This document shows, piece by piece, positions 17,819 through 26,012 of a DNA stretch of 64,000 nucleotides. The stretch lies in the NCBI RefSeq assembly GCF_001657475.1, contig NZ_LXEY01000020.1, positions 124,001 through 188,000 of the forward strand, given 5' to 3'. A program made the position numbers and the translations under genes. This DNA comes from Enteractinococcus helveticum (GTDB lineage Bacteria > Actinomycetota > Actinomycetes > Actinomycetales > Micrococcaceae). The notes beneath the pieces are model-generated. The model was given only the letters and a program-made list of their open reading frames with translations, did not search any database and was not told the DNA's origin. Numbering within the stretch: the first letter of the stretch is position 1; each line of letters begins with the position of its first letter.

Positions 17819-18346
17819 ATGGACAATGCACAACGGGCGGAGCGTGCCCGCGTTGAGAGCCCATCCGTCACTCGTAATGGCCGAGATGTTCCTGTCGACT
17901 GGTTCGTGGATCCTGTCGATCCCAGCGCCGGTCAAGACCTGACACCACTGGATGAACGAGCCACCGCATATCTTGCGGCCCATGATGCCATCACCGAAAT
18001 TGTCTCGGAGGAGACCTCCGATGCCACGGTGACCGCATTGCATCCCGGCCCCCCCGCGCCGTTTGAAGTTGAAACCGTTGACCTGTGGCAGACGCTGCCC
18101 GGTTTTGGTGACACCGCCGACGACGGCCAGCTGGCCTGGCAGGCCGATGCACTGTGCGCCCAGACCGACCCGGAAGCATTCTTCCCGGAAAAGGGCGGTT
18201 CGACCCGCGATGCGAAAAAAGTGTGCGGTGCGTGCCCGGTCAAACAGCAGTGCCTGGAGTATGCGTTATCCAATGATGAACGCTTCGGTATCTGGGGCGG
18301 CATGTCGGAACGTGAACGCCGTCGTTTAAGGAAGAAGTCTTCGTAA
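17819..18346 (+). CDS. WhiB-family Fe-S regulator, WhiB2/WhmD-like
   Basis: Four cysteines that bind a [4Fe-4S] cluster are visible at residues 113, 136, 139 and 145 (C-X22-CXXC-X5-C). They are followed by the GIWGG turn at 157-161 and a basic C-terminus (RERRRLRKK) for DNA or sigma-factor contact. The N-terminal 100 residues are acidic and poorly conserved, so the protein (175 residues) is longer than most WhiB proteins. AAAGGA precedes ATG 17819. The location among envelope genes and the DUF3499 gene matches whiB2/whmD, which controls septation and division. The subtype is inferred from context. Confidence 0.88.
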   Translation: MDNAQRAERARVESPSVTRNGRDVPVDWFVDPVDPSAGQDLTPLDERATAYLAAHDAITEIVSEETSDATVTALHPGPPAPFEVETVDLWQTLPGFGDTADDGQLAWQADALCAQTDPEAFFPEKGGSTRDAKKVCGACPVKQQCLEYALSNDERFGIWGGMSERERRRLRKKSS

Positions 18347-18349
18347 CTC

Positions 18350-21300
18350 TTGGCTAAATACCACGTCACCGGGATATTCCTCTTAGAAGATCCCGCAAAC
18401 GCTACCACCGAAGTTTTCACCTCGGCCCTGCTCGGGTCGGTTGGTTTAGATACCGCGGTGGTGGTCACCGGCTCCACCGTGGAGCCCGCGGTGTTAGAGA
18501 ACCTCAACAGGCTCATGGACGCCGCCGGGGTGGCCCACCACCACATCGTGTACAACCCGGAAACCTCCCTGTCCGAGCAACTGGCAGAGGTGTTGGAAAC
18601 CTCCCAAGCCGATGCCCAACGCGCCGGCGTCCAATCGTGGTTGTGGTTTCTTACCGAAAACACCGTGGTATCCGAAGATGCCCTGGCCAAACAACTGCAG
18701 GCCGTAGAAATCTCGCCGTCGGTTACGATCGCCGGGGCGAAGCAGCTGGTGGACCGCCAGTTGATCGACGTCGGACTGACCGTTGCCCACAACGGTGACG
18801 TGTTGTCGATGATCGAACCCGGTGAACTCGACCAGGGCCAATACGACCACCGCACAGATACGTTTGCCGTCTCACTGCCCGCGATGCTGGTGCGCACCGA
18901 CGTCTTCGAGGCCCTGGATGGTTTCGACCCGCACACCCCACACTCCGTGCAAGCCGTTGATTTGTGTTGGCGTGCCCGACTGGCCGGCCACCGCGTGGCG
19001 GTGGTGCCCGCAGCCGAGGTCCAACACGAGGACCAGCCCGAGACCCAAAGCATTGCCGACCGGTGGGCGGCGGCCCGCTGGCTGCGCCTCAAGCACGCCG
19101 GTGTGCTGGCCATGATCGGCGGCTGGCTGTGGGGGATTCTGGCAGCAATCTACCGGATCGCCGTCGGGCTATTGGTGAAAGACCCGGCCACCGGATTCGC
19201 CCAAGCCTCCGGCATTTTCCGCACCCTGGGGCGCGTGGCTCCACTGCTGGCATCCCGAAGCGACGCCAAAGCAACCCGTACACGACCCTTCGACGCTGTC
19301 GATGAACTGCGCCCCTCACGAGCTCGAGTGCGCGACTACCGACGCTCCGTATTGGAAATCTCTGAACCTGACCGTGTGATCGGCGACGGTACGGGTGTCT
19401 CCGCCGCACCCCAAGAGGCGACCGGCGGCCACGACGATTTTGACGAACTGGCCACCCCCGATCGCAGCTGGGTCGGGACCGGGGCTGTCACCCTGACCAT
19501 CGTATTGGGTGCCGTTGCACTGTTGGGGCTTCGCCACCTGCTGGGCGTTCCTGCGCTAGCCGGCGGGAACTTGCTACCGGTGACCGGCGACCTGGGAGTG
19601 CTGGTAGCCAAAGCCGCCAGCGGCTGGAGCCTCACCGGTGCTGGCGCACCCGGCTACGACGGCCCCTTCGGTTGGCTGCTGACGTTGTTTGGGTTGTCCA
19701 CAAACGCCTCGAGCGTCACCGTGTGGCTGTGGATCTTGGCTTTGCCACTGGCAGCACTGGGCGCCTGGACGCTAGCCGGCGCTGTCACCTCTGGCCGCTA
19801 TATTCGTTTTGCCGCAGGCCTGATCTGGGCCGGCGCCCCCGCCTTTTTGACCGCACTGTCCGAAGGCCGCCTCGGCGGCGTCGTCGCCCACTTGGTGCTG
19901 CCCTGGTTCGTGCTGGCCCTACTCAAAGCCATTGGATATCAACCCGATGACATCAAACTGTTGCGTGCCATGCGTGACGACGCTAAACCGCGTCCGGTCC
20001 GGTTGGGCCGCAAACTGCGCGACGGCACCGCAACCACCTCGCTAACCGCCGCCGCCTGGGTTGCGATCCTGCTGACGGTAATCACCGCGGTTGCCCCGGT
20101 CATGTTCATTCCGCTGACCCTGGGCATCATCGCGATTTTTGTTGTGCTGCGGCCGACCATCAAAACCCTGTGGTGGACCCCGCTGCTGGCGCTAACCTCG
20201 CTGCTGCCGGCCATCGTGACCCACCGGTTGGATCTGCGCGCCATCTTCGCCGACCCCGGTGCACCCGCCGGATACGATCCGGCCCCAACCTGGCAACTCC
20301 TGCTGGGCCTGCCGCACCATACCGCGCTGGACGCCGGGCTGGCTGAGCTGCCGTGGCTCGACGCCCTGAGCCCCACCTTGCCCTGGACGGGTATTGCGGT
20401 GGGCATTCTTGCCGTGCCCCTGTTGCTCATAGCGCTTATCGGGGTGACTGCGCCGGGCCGCGGTGGAGGACTTGCCCGCACGGCGGCACTGACCGCCGTC
20501 GTCGGACTGGCAGTGGGCACGCTGAGCGCGGGCATGATTTTCGCGATTGATCAAACCGGTGTCCCCGTCGCGCTGTCCACCATTCCGGCGGTCTCCCTGA
20601 CCTGGATGGGCCTGTTGGTGGCGGCCATCATTGGCGTCAACTACCTGACCGTTGCCAAATCCCAGCGGTACACCACGGCCCAGAACATTCGCCTGCGCGC
20701 CGGCTGGCCCGCCCGCACCGCAACCACGATCCTTGTGCTGACCGGCATGATCGCCGCCGGCCTGTGGCTGACCCCGCGCGTGGTCCCCGGCGAAACCCTG
20801 GCCCAGGCGCGGGCCGAAGCCCAAGACCAGCGCGGTGTTGCCGCCGCTGAAGCCGCAACCGATGAGCAAGTCGACACCACCGCCGCCGGGCACGACCACG
20901 TCACCGGAACGCCAACCGTTACCGGCGTCGTGCAACGCTCCCTGCCCGCCACCGCGGTGGATGCGGCCCTATCGGAGCTGCAAACCCGCACGCTGGTGAT
21001 CACCCGGACCACCGAGGGCATCCGCACCCACCTGATCTCGGGTGAAGGCACCATGCTGGATGACATGACCGGCACCTGGACCACCCGTTCGGTCACCGGG
21101 GGACTGTTCGCCCCGCAAGCCGCGGGTGCCGACGACGCCGATAATGCGCTGCGCACCGGGGCCGCACAACTGACCTCGGGTGCTGACACTGACCCGCGCC
21201 CGATCCTAGATGCACTGGGCGCCGGCTATGTGGTGCTGACTGACCCATCGGGAACCGAAACCACCCTGGCCGCCGGCATTGACGCCGCACCCGGACTTGC

Positions 21301-21781
21301 CGCAGTGGGACATTCCCAGGCCGGCTGGCTGTGGCGCGTTGTGCCCGACGACGTCTCAGGTGACGAGGCACTGGGTGTCGATGTGCTCACCGCCGACGGC
21401 GCTACCGCGCCGCGCGGTACGGCCACCGCCCGGGCTCGGATCGTGGAAGATGACCGGACCGTGGCGATTGCGGCCTCGAATCCTAACGGCTCCATTGACG
21501 TTGAGCTGCCCGATGGACCCGAGGGGCGCACCCTGGTGGTCGCCGAGCGCGCCAACCCCGGATTCCGGGCCTATGTGGACGGTCAAGAACTCACCGCAAC
21601 CACCACGGAACCCGACTGGGTCCAAGCCTTTGAACTGCCCGCCTCCGGTGGCAACCTGACCATGGAATACGCGCCCACCGCCGGCAAATGGCTGTGGCTG
21701 ATCCCGGGCATCGTGGGCATTGTGGCCCTGCTGCTGGGCATCCCCACGCCAGCGCGTCGTCGACCCAGGGAGGGTGCATGA
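18350..21781 (+). CDS. Large membrane glycosyltransferase with degenerate GT2 domain
   Basis: The 1143-residue protein has an N-terminal GT2-like domain (about residues 1-260) with a divergent nucleotide site and the later pattern FEALDGFDPHTPHSVQAVDLCWRARLAGHRVAVVPAAEVQHE. A membrane helix follows (WLWGILAAIYRIAVGLLV). A charged linker leads to about ten hydrophobic segments between residues 375 and 810. An exported domain of about 300 residues and a last helix (KWLWLIPGIVGIVALLLGI) close the protein. It starts at TTG, 3 bp after the whiB stop, without a clear Shine-Dalgarno site, so coupling is likely. The stop overlaps the DUF5719 start. A role in envelope polysaccharide assembly is inferred; donor and acceptor are unknown. 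Confidence 0.85.
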   Translation: MAKYHVTGIFLLEDPANATTEVFTSALLGSVGLDTAVVVTGSTVEPAVLENLNRLMDAAGVAHHHIVYNPETSLSEQLAEVLETSQADAQRAGVQSWLWFLTENTVVSEDALAKQLQAVEISPSVTIAGAKQLVDRQLIDVGLTVAHNGDVLSMIEPGELDQGQYDHRTDTFAVSLPAMLVRTDVFEALDGFDPHTPHSVQAVDLCWRARLAGHRVAVVPAAEVQHEDQPETQSIADRWAAARWLRLKHAGVLAMIGGWLWGILAAIYRIAVGLLVKDPATGFAQASGIFRTLGRVAPLLASRSDAKATRTRPFDAVDELRPSRARVRDYRRSVLEISEPDRVIGDGTGVSAAPQEATGGHDDFDELATPDRSWVGTGAVTLTIVLGAVALLGLRHLLGVPALAGGNLLPVTGDLGVLVAKAASGWSLTGAGAPGYDGPFGWLLTLFGLSTNASSVTVWLWILALPLAALGAWTLAGAVTSGRYIRFAAGLIWAGAPAFLTALSEGRLGGVVAHLVLPWFVLALLKAIGYQPDDIKLLRAMRDDAKPRPVRLGRKLRDGTATTSLTAAAWVAILLTVITAVAPVMFIPLTLGIIAIFVVLRPTIKTLWWTPLLALTSLLPAIVTHRLDLRAIFADPGAPAGYDPAPTWQLLLGLPHHTALDAGLAELPWLDALSPTLPWTGIAVGILAVPLLLIALIGVTAPGRGGGLARTAALTAVVGLAVGTLSAGMIFAIDQTGVPVALSTIPAVSLTWMGLLVAAIIGVNYLTVAKSQRYTTAQNIRLRAGWPARTATTILVLTGMIAAGLWLTPRVVPGETLAQARAEAQDQRGVAAAEAATDEQVDTTAAGHDHVTGTPTVTGVVQRSLPATAVDAALSELQTRTLVITRTTEGIRTHLISGEGTMLDDMTGTWTTRSVTGGLFAPQAAGADDADNALRTGAAQLTSGADTDPRPILDALGAGYVVLTDPSGTETTLAAGIDAAPGLAAVGHSQAGWLWRVVPDDVSGDEALGVDVLTADGATAPRGTATARARIVEDDRTVAIAASNPNGSIDVELPDGPEGRTLVVAERANPGFRAYVDGQELTATTTEPDWVQAFELPASGGNLTMEYAPTAGKWLWLIPGIVGIVALLLGIPTPARRRPREGA

Positions 21782-23511
21782 CCAACGAGCACAATACACC
21801 GGCCCCAAAACCCGCCGTTGAACCCCCCGAACCGGCACCCGATACCGGCTCGACCGACCGGGCGCGTCGTCGCGAAGCTGCCCTGCGTCGGCTGGAACGC
21901 ACCAGCTTATCCAAGCGCACCGCCGCCGTCCTGGGCCTGGGCACCGCCGCCGCAGTTTCGGCAATCACCGTGGCCGGCAGCCTGTGGTCACCCACCCCGC
22001 CCGCCATGGATACCGCCGCTCGCGCCGCCGAGCTACCCGCCACCCCGGTGGTCGGTGTGTGCCCAGGGGCCCCTGCGCTGCCCGAAGGTGCCGGCTCCAA
22101 TGAAGACCTCGACTTTTCACCGCTGTCCTCGGATGCGGCCACCGCACTGACGGTCACCGCCGGCTCCGATTTGGCCGGCAACATCCCGGGCATCTCCTAC
22201 TTCGCGGCCACCCCCGGCACCGACGGCCCCGGCTCCGCCCAAGACATCACCGAGCCCCTGGACGAAGAGCTGCAACAGGGCCCACCGGCCACCGCAGCCA
22301 CCGATGGCACTGTGCGACAACTAGCCCACTACGATGCGATCACCGATCCATCCCAGGATGGCCAACCCGTTGCCTTGGCCGTAGAGCCCGTGGGCGGCAA
22401 CCCCGGACTCGCCGCCGCCACCGCACAATATGCTGCAACCGACGGCGACCTGGCCGGCATGACCACCGGCGCCTGCACCCCGGCAGCCCACCAACACTGG
22501 CTCACCGGGGCGATCACCACCACCGGCACCACCGCAGTATTGTCCATCACCAACCCCTCGGCCACCAACTCGACCGTGGATCTGGCCGTCTTCGGCGACG
22601 CAGGACGCATTGAGGCATCGGGTGCCTCGGGCATCGTCTTGGCCCCGGGCCAGACCACCTCTATGCTGGTCGCTGGTCTTGCCCCGCGCCAAGAATCCGT
22701 GGCCATTGAAGTCTCCACCTCCGGCGGCCCGGTCGCCGCGAGCATCCAGCAGCACCGCCTCGACGGCATCGTCCCGGCCGGCGTCGACACTCTGCAACCG
22801 GCCGCGACCGGCACCAATGTCGTCGTCCCCGGCATTGTCATTGACGACGACGCCGCTGCCATCTCCGAGGGCTCCGGACTCGACGGCCAAACCCCGCAGT
22901 TACATATCGCCTCAACCGGTGCCGCCGCCTCGGCCACCATTAGCCTGCGCGGCCCCGATGGTCCGGTGGATATCCCAGCCGAAGCCTCGGCCGTGGAATT
23001 GGCCCCCGGCGCCACCACGACCGTGGATCTGACCGGGGTCGAACCCGGCACCTATGCGGTCGCCATTGAATCGGATGCCAATATTCTGGCCTCGGCCACC
23101 TCGCTGGCCTTCAACCCGGCAGCAGATAATGACGACGCCACCGGCAACACCGCCGCAGTCGACACCGCCTACCAGTCGGCCACCCGACCCATCCGCGGGG
23201 AAACCATGGTCGCGCTGCCAGCACTGGGTAGCCCAGCATCGCAGCTGGTCTTGTCCTCGGACGCCGATGCCACGGTGAATGTCACCCCGATCAACGCCGA
23301 CGGAGACGTGGGCGAAACCCGTGAGCAAGAAATTGCGGCGAACTCCGCGGTAACCGTCACCGATGACGCCGCCACCGCATACCTGATAGAAACCGGTTCC
23401 AGTTCCGTGCATGCCGGTGTGGTCACCACTTCGGACGCCGGCATCTCCGCGATGCCCGTCAACACCGTAACCGCCACCGGTTCCGGGCTGCCGGTACGCC
23501 TGGGATACTAA
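21778..23511 (+). CDS. DUF5719 exported protein
   Basis: The 577-residue product has a proline-rich cytoplasmic start, one membrane helix at about residues 48-68 (RTAAVLGLGTAAAVSAITVA) and a long Ala/Thr/Gly-rich exported region. Beta-strand repeats such as AVLSITNPSATNSTVDLAVFG and ATISLRGPDGPVDIP recur, and only one cysteine pair is evident. The size, the position after the large glycosyltransferase and the C-terminal GLPVRLGY fit DUF5719. ATG 21778 overlaps the upstream stop by 4 bp, with GGGAGGG before it. The function is unknown; the pair probably acts together at the outer face of the membrane. Confidence 0.85.
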   Translation: MTNEHNTPAPKPAVEPPEPAPDTGSTDRARRREAALRRLERTSLSKRTAAVLGLGTAAAVSAITVAGSLWSPTPPAMDTAARAAELPATPVVGVCPGAPALPEGAGSNEDLDFSPLSSDAATALTVTAGSDLAGNIPGISYFAATPGTDGPGSAQDITEPLDEELQQGPPATAATDGTVRQLAHYDAITDPSQDGQPVALAVEPVGGNPGLAAATAQYAATDGDLAGMTTGACTPAAHQHWLTGAITTTGTTAVLSITNPSATNSTVDLAVFGDAGRIEASGASGIVLAPGQTTSMLVAGLAPRQESVAIEVSTSGGPVAASIQQHRLDGIVPAGVDTLQPAATGTNVVVPGIVIDDDAAAISEGSGLDGQTPQLHIASTGAAASATISLRGPDGPVDIPAEASAVELAPGATTTVDLTGVEPGTYAVAIESDANILASATSLAFNPAADNDDATGNTAAVDTAYQSATRPIRGETMVALPALGSPASQLVLSSDADATVNVTPINADGDVGETREQEIAANSAVTVTDDAATAYLIETGSSSVHAGVVTTSDAGISAMPVNTVTATGSGLPVRLGY

Positions 23512-23546
23512 ACCACCACAGGCAATCTCACGCGCAACCGCGTGCC

Positions 23547-23903
23547 CTAGAATTCTGGATCCACCTCGGACACCGTCTTGCCCGTCAGTGCCGCCCACTC
23601 TGTGATCAACAGTTCATAGAGTCGCTCGGGCAACAGCCCGTCCTCGGGGTATTTCAGCTCAATGAATTTGCGGTGCAGCGTTAGCGCGACCTGGCCAGAT
23701 GCCCCAATCCCACCGGTGATCAACGGGGCCGAGTCGTCCTTGCGCCACCAGTCCATATCGGCCGGGGCGGTCACATACTGGATAACGGCAACCTCACCCA
23801 CCCGGTCCAAAAACCACCGGTGCGCAATGCCTAAGGCATGCTCAAACCGGTCCGTCGGCAGCGGTCGCCGCCCATGCCGATCACGCGAAAAGAATCTAGC
23901 CAC
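23547..23903 (-). CDS. Unrecognised conserved-looking 118-residue protein
   Basis: I do not recognise the family. The product is soluble, with a basic N-terminus (RFFSRDRHGRR) and the segments HRWFLDRVGEVAVIQYVTAP, ITGGIGASGQVALTLHRKF and LYELLITEWAALTGKTVSEVDPEF. No metal-binding HExxH or cysteine motif is present. It starts at GTG 23903 with TAGTCT 6 nt upstream (23910-23915 on the minus strand), consistent with a leaderless message. It is divergent from the DUF3499 gene, which also looks leaderless, so the 51-bp gap holds two promoters. Confidence 0.7.
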   Translation of the reverse strand: MARFFSRDRHGRRPLPTDRFEHALGIAHRWFLDRVGEVAVIQYVTAPADMDWWRKDDSAPLITGGIGASGQVALTLHRKFIELKYPEDGLLPERLYELLITEWAALTGKTVSEVDPEF

Positions 23904-23954
23904 ACCCCAAGACTAACAACCGCCAGGACAACCCGTAGGATAGACTGAACCGCT

Positions 23955-24335
23955 GTGGGAACTCAACGACTTTGCACCAAAACCGCTTGCTCAAATTCAG
24001 CTGCAGCAACGCTGACCTTTAACTATGCTGATTCGACCGTCGTGTTGGGTCCCATGTCACAGCGTGCCGAACCGCACGCCCATGACCTGTGTGCCAAACA
24101 CGCTCACCAATTTACCGCTCCGGTGGGCTGGGAATTTCTGCAACTGACCGAAAACTTGACTGACGACGACGATCTGCTCGCCGTGGCCAATGCCGTGTCT
24201 GCACCCGAAAGCCCAGAAGCCCCCGCCGAGGCCAGCTCCGGGACCATCCAGCCGGTCGACCGCTCCGTGGCACCAACACGACCTAGTCCGCTACCCGAAC
24301 AACACGTCGGTTTGCGCCTGATCCGCCCCGAGTAA
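23955..24335 (+). CDS. DUF3499 family protein
   Basis: The N-terminal pattern [30 protein letters not shown] followed by [24 protein letters not shown] is the DUF3499 signature. Its paired cysteines and histidines suggest a small zinc-ribbon-like fold. The tail after residue 80 is acidic and Pro/Ala-rich. The start is GTG 23955; TAGACT at 23941-23946 is 8 nt upstream, so it is probably leaderless. In mycobacteria the family member (Rv3258c) is also near whiB2, as here. Function is unknown. Confidence 0.88.
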   Translation: MGTQRLCTKTACSNSAAATLTFNYADSTVVLGPMSQRAEPHAHDLCAKHAHQFTAPVGWEFLQLTENLTDDDDLLAVANAVSAPESPEAPAEASSGTIQPVDRSVAPTRPSPLPEQHVGLRLIRPE

Positions 24336-24397
24336 ATTCAGCCGAATTATGTGACGCCCCGTTGCACCGCAACTGGTGGTTACACAACGAGGCAGTA

Positions 24398-25951
24398 GTG
24401 TTAACTGCCATGACTCCTCCGCCCGCCGTTGACCCGGCTTTTTCGAATAAATCGACCGTCCCAGGCGCCGACTTCGACTTCGCGATTCGCGACATTTCTT
24501 TGCACGAAGTTGGACGCCATCAGATCCGCCTTGCCGAACATGAAATGCCAGGCCTGATGGCACTGCGTGAACAGTACGGGGACTCCCAGCCCCTGAAGGG
24601 CGCACGCATTGCCGGTTCGTTGCACATGACCGTCCAAACCGCCGTGCTCATCGAAACGCTGGCACACTTGGGCGCCGAGATTCGCTGGGCCTCGTGCAAT
24701 ATTTTCTCCACCCAGGACGAAGCCGCCGCCGCGATCGTCGTGGGCGACGGCACCGCCGAAAAACCAACTGGTGTACCCGTCTTCGCCTGGAAGAATGAAA
24801 CCCTTGAGCAGTACTGGTGGGCCGCCGAACAGATCTTCCTGTGGCCAGGTGCCAAAGAGGACCCAACGCTTGGCGCGAATATGATTCTCGACGACGGCGG
24901 CGACGCCACCCTGTTAGTTCACAAGGGTGCTGAATTTGAAGGCGTGGGCATGGTCCCTGCGACCAGCGAAGACGACGCCGAAGAATATAAGGTCATTCTG
25001 GCAACCCTGCGCAAGTCACTGGAAACCGACAACCAGCGCTGGACCCGCATTGCTAAGAACCTGCGTGGGGTCACTGAAGAAACCACCACCGGCGTGCTAC
25101 GTCTGAACCAGATGTTTGAAAACGGCGAACTGTTATTCCCAGCCATCAACGTCAACGACGCGGTCACCAAATCGAAGTTCGATAACAAATACGGTATCCG
25201 CCACTCGCTGCCCGATGGCATCATGCGCGGTACAGACGTACTGCTGGGCGGTAAGACCGCCGTCGTCGCCGGCTATGGTGACGTCGGTAAAGGTGCTGCC
25301 GATGCATTCCGTGGCCAGGGTGCCCGCGTTATTGTCACAGAAATTGACCCAATCATCGCCCTGCAGGCCGCTATGGATGGTTACCAGGTAGCTCGTCTTG
25401 AGGACGTCGTAGCGACCGCAGATATCTTCATCACCACCACCGGTGGTCGTGACATCATCATGGCCGAGCACATGCTGGCCATGAAAGATAAGGCCATCGT
25501 TGGCAACGTTGGTCACTTCGACAATGAGATCGATATGGCCGGTCTGGCACAGATTCCTGGTGTCGAGAAGGTTGAGATCAAACCTCAGGTTCATGAGTGG
25601 GTCTTCGATAAGGGTGCTGAAAACGAGCGCTCGATCATTGTGCTGTCCGAAGGTCGTCTGTTGAACCTTGGGAACGCCACGGGCCACCCATCGTTTGTCA
25701 TGTCTGCGTCGTTTACTAACCAGGTGATGGCTCAGATTGAGCTGTTCAATGCTGAAGGTGGCGCTGGCTCAATTACTGGCAAGACCTACGAGATCGGTGT
25801 GCATGTGTTGCCCAAGCTACTTGATGAGCAGGTTGCCCGCTTGCACTTGGATTCGTTGGGTGTTCGCTTGACCGAGCTGAACAAAACTCAGGCTGAATAC
25901 TTGGGTGTAGATGTGGCTGGACCATATAAGCCGGAGCACTACCGCTACTAG
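24398..25951 (+). CDS. ahcY: Adenosylhomocysteinase
   Basis: AhcY hydrolyses S-adenosylhomocysteine to adenosine and homocysteine, removing the inhibitory product of methyl transfer. The substrate region [39 protein letters not shown], the NAD-binding loop [11 protein letters not shown] and the C-terminal KPEHYRY are present. Length (about 517 residues) includes the insertion seen in actinobacterial and eukaryotic forms. I favour GTG 24398 with GAGG 5 nt upstream; ATG 24410 is the alternative. The upstream 60-bp gap shows no SAH riboswitch pattern. Confidence 0.96.
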   Translation: MLTAMTPPPAVDPAFSNKSTVPGADFDFAIRDISLHEVGRHQIRLAEHEMPGLMALREQYGDSQPLKGARIAGSLHMTVQTAVLIETLAHLGAEIRWASCNIFSTQDEAAAAIVVGDGTAEKPTGVPVFAWKNETLEQYWWAAEQIFLWPGAKEDPTLGANMILDDGGDATLLVHKGAEFEGVGMVPATSEDDAEEYKVILATLRKSLETDNQRWTRIAKNLRGVTEETTTGVLRLNQMFENGELLFPAINVNDAVTKSKFDNKYGIRHSLPDGIMRGTDVLLGGKTAVVAGYGDVGKGAADAFRGQGARVIVTEIDPIIALQAAMDGYQVARLEDVVATADIFITTTGGRDIIMAEHMLAMKDKAIVGNVGHFDNEIDMAGLAQIPGVEKVEIKPQVHEWVFDKGAENERSIIVLSEGRLLNLGNATGHPSFVMSASFTNQVMAQIELFNAEGGAGSITGKTYEIGVHVLPKLLDEQVARLHLDSLGVRLTELNKTQAEYLGVDVAGPYKPEHYRY

Positions 25952-25964
25952 GTTTCGTTTGATC

Positions 25965-26003
25965 GTACTGCCACAGGTATCCATGAGATAGCTGTGGCAG
26001 TAC
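25965..26003. terminator. Hairpin between ahcY and the HNH gene
   Basis: A perfect 12-bp inverted repeat (GTACTGCCACAG and its complement) with a 15-nt loop lies 13 bp after the ahcY stop and 10 bp before the end of the convergent HNH gene. It could serve both. Confidence 0.75.
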
Positions 26004-26012
26004 GTGTTTAAT

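Noticed and set aside
22321-23051. Long minus-strand frames opposite the DUF5719 gene
   Set aside because: They are shadows of a G+C-rich coding region; the plus-strand protein has a helix and conserved layout while these are low-complexity.
24336-24397. Possible SAH riboswitch upstream of ahcY
   Set aside because: The gap is about 60 bp and shows no SAH riboswitch core or pairing.
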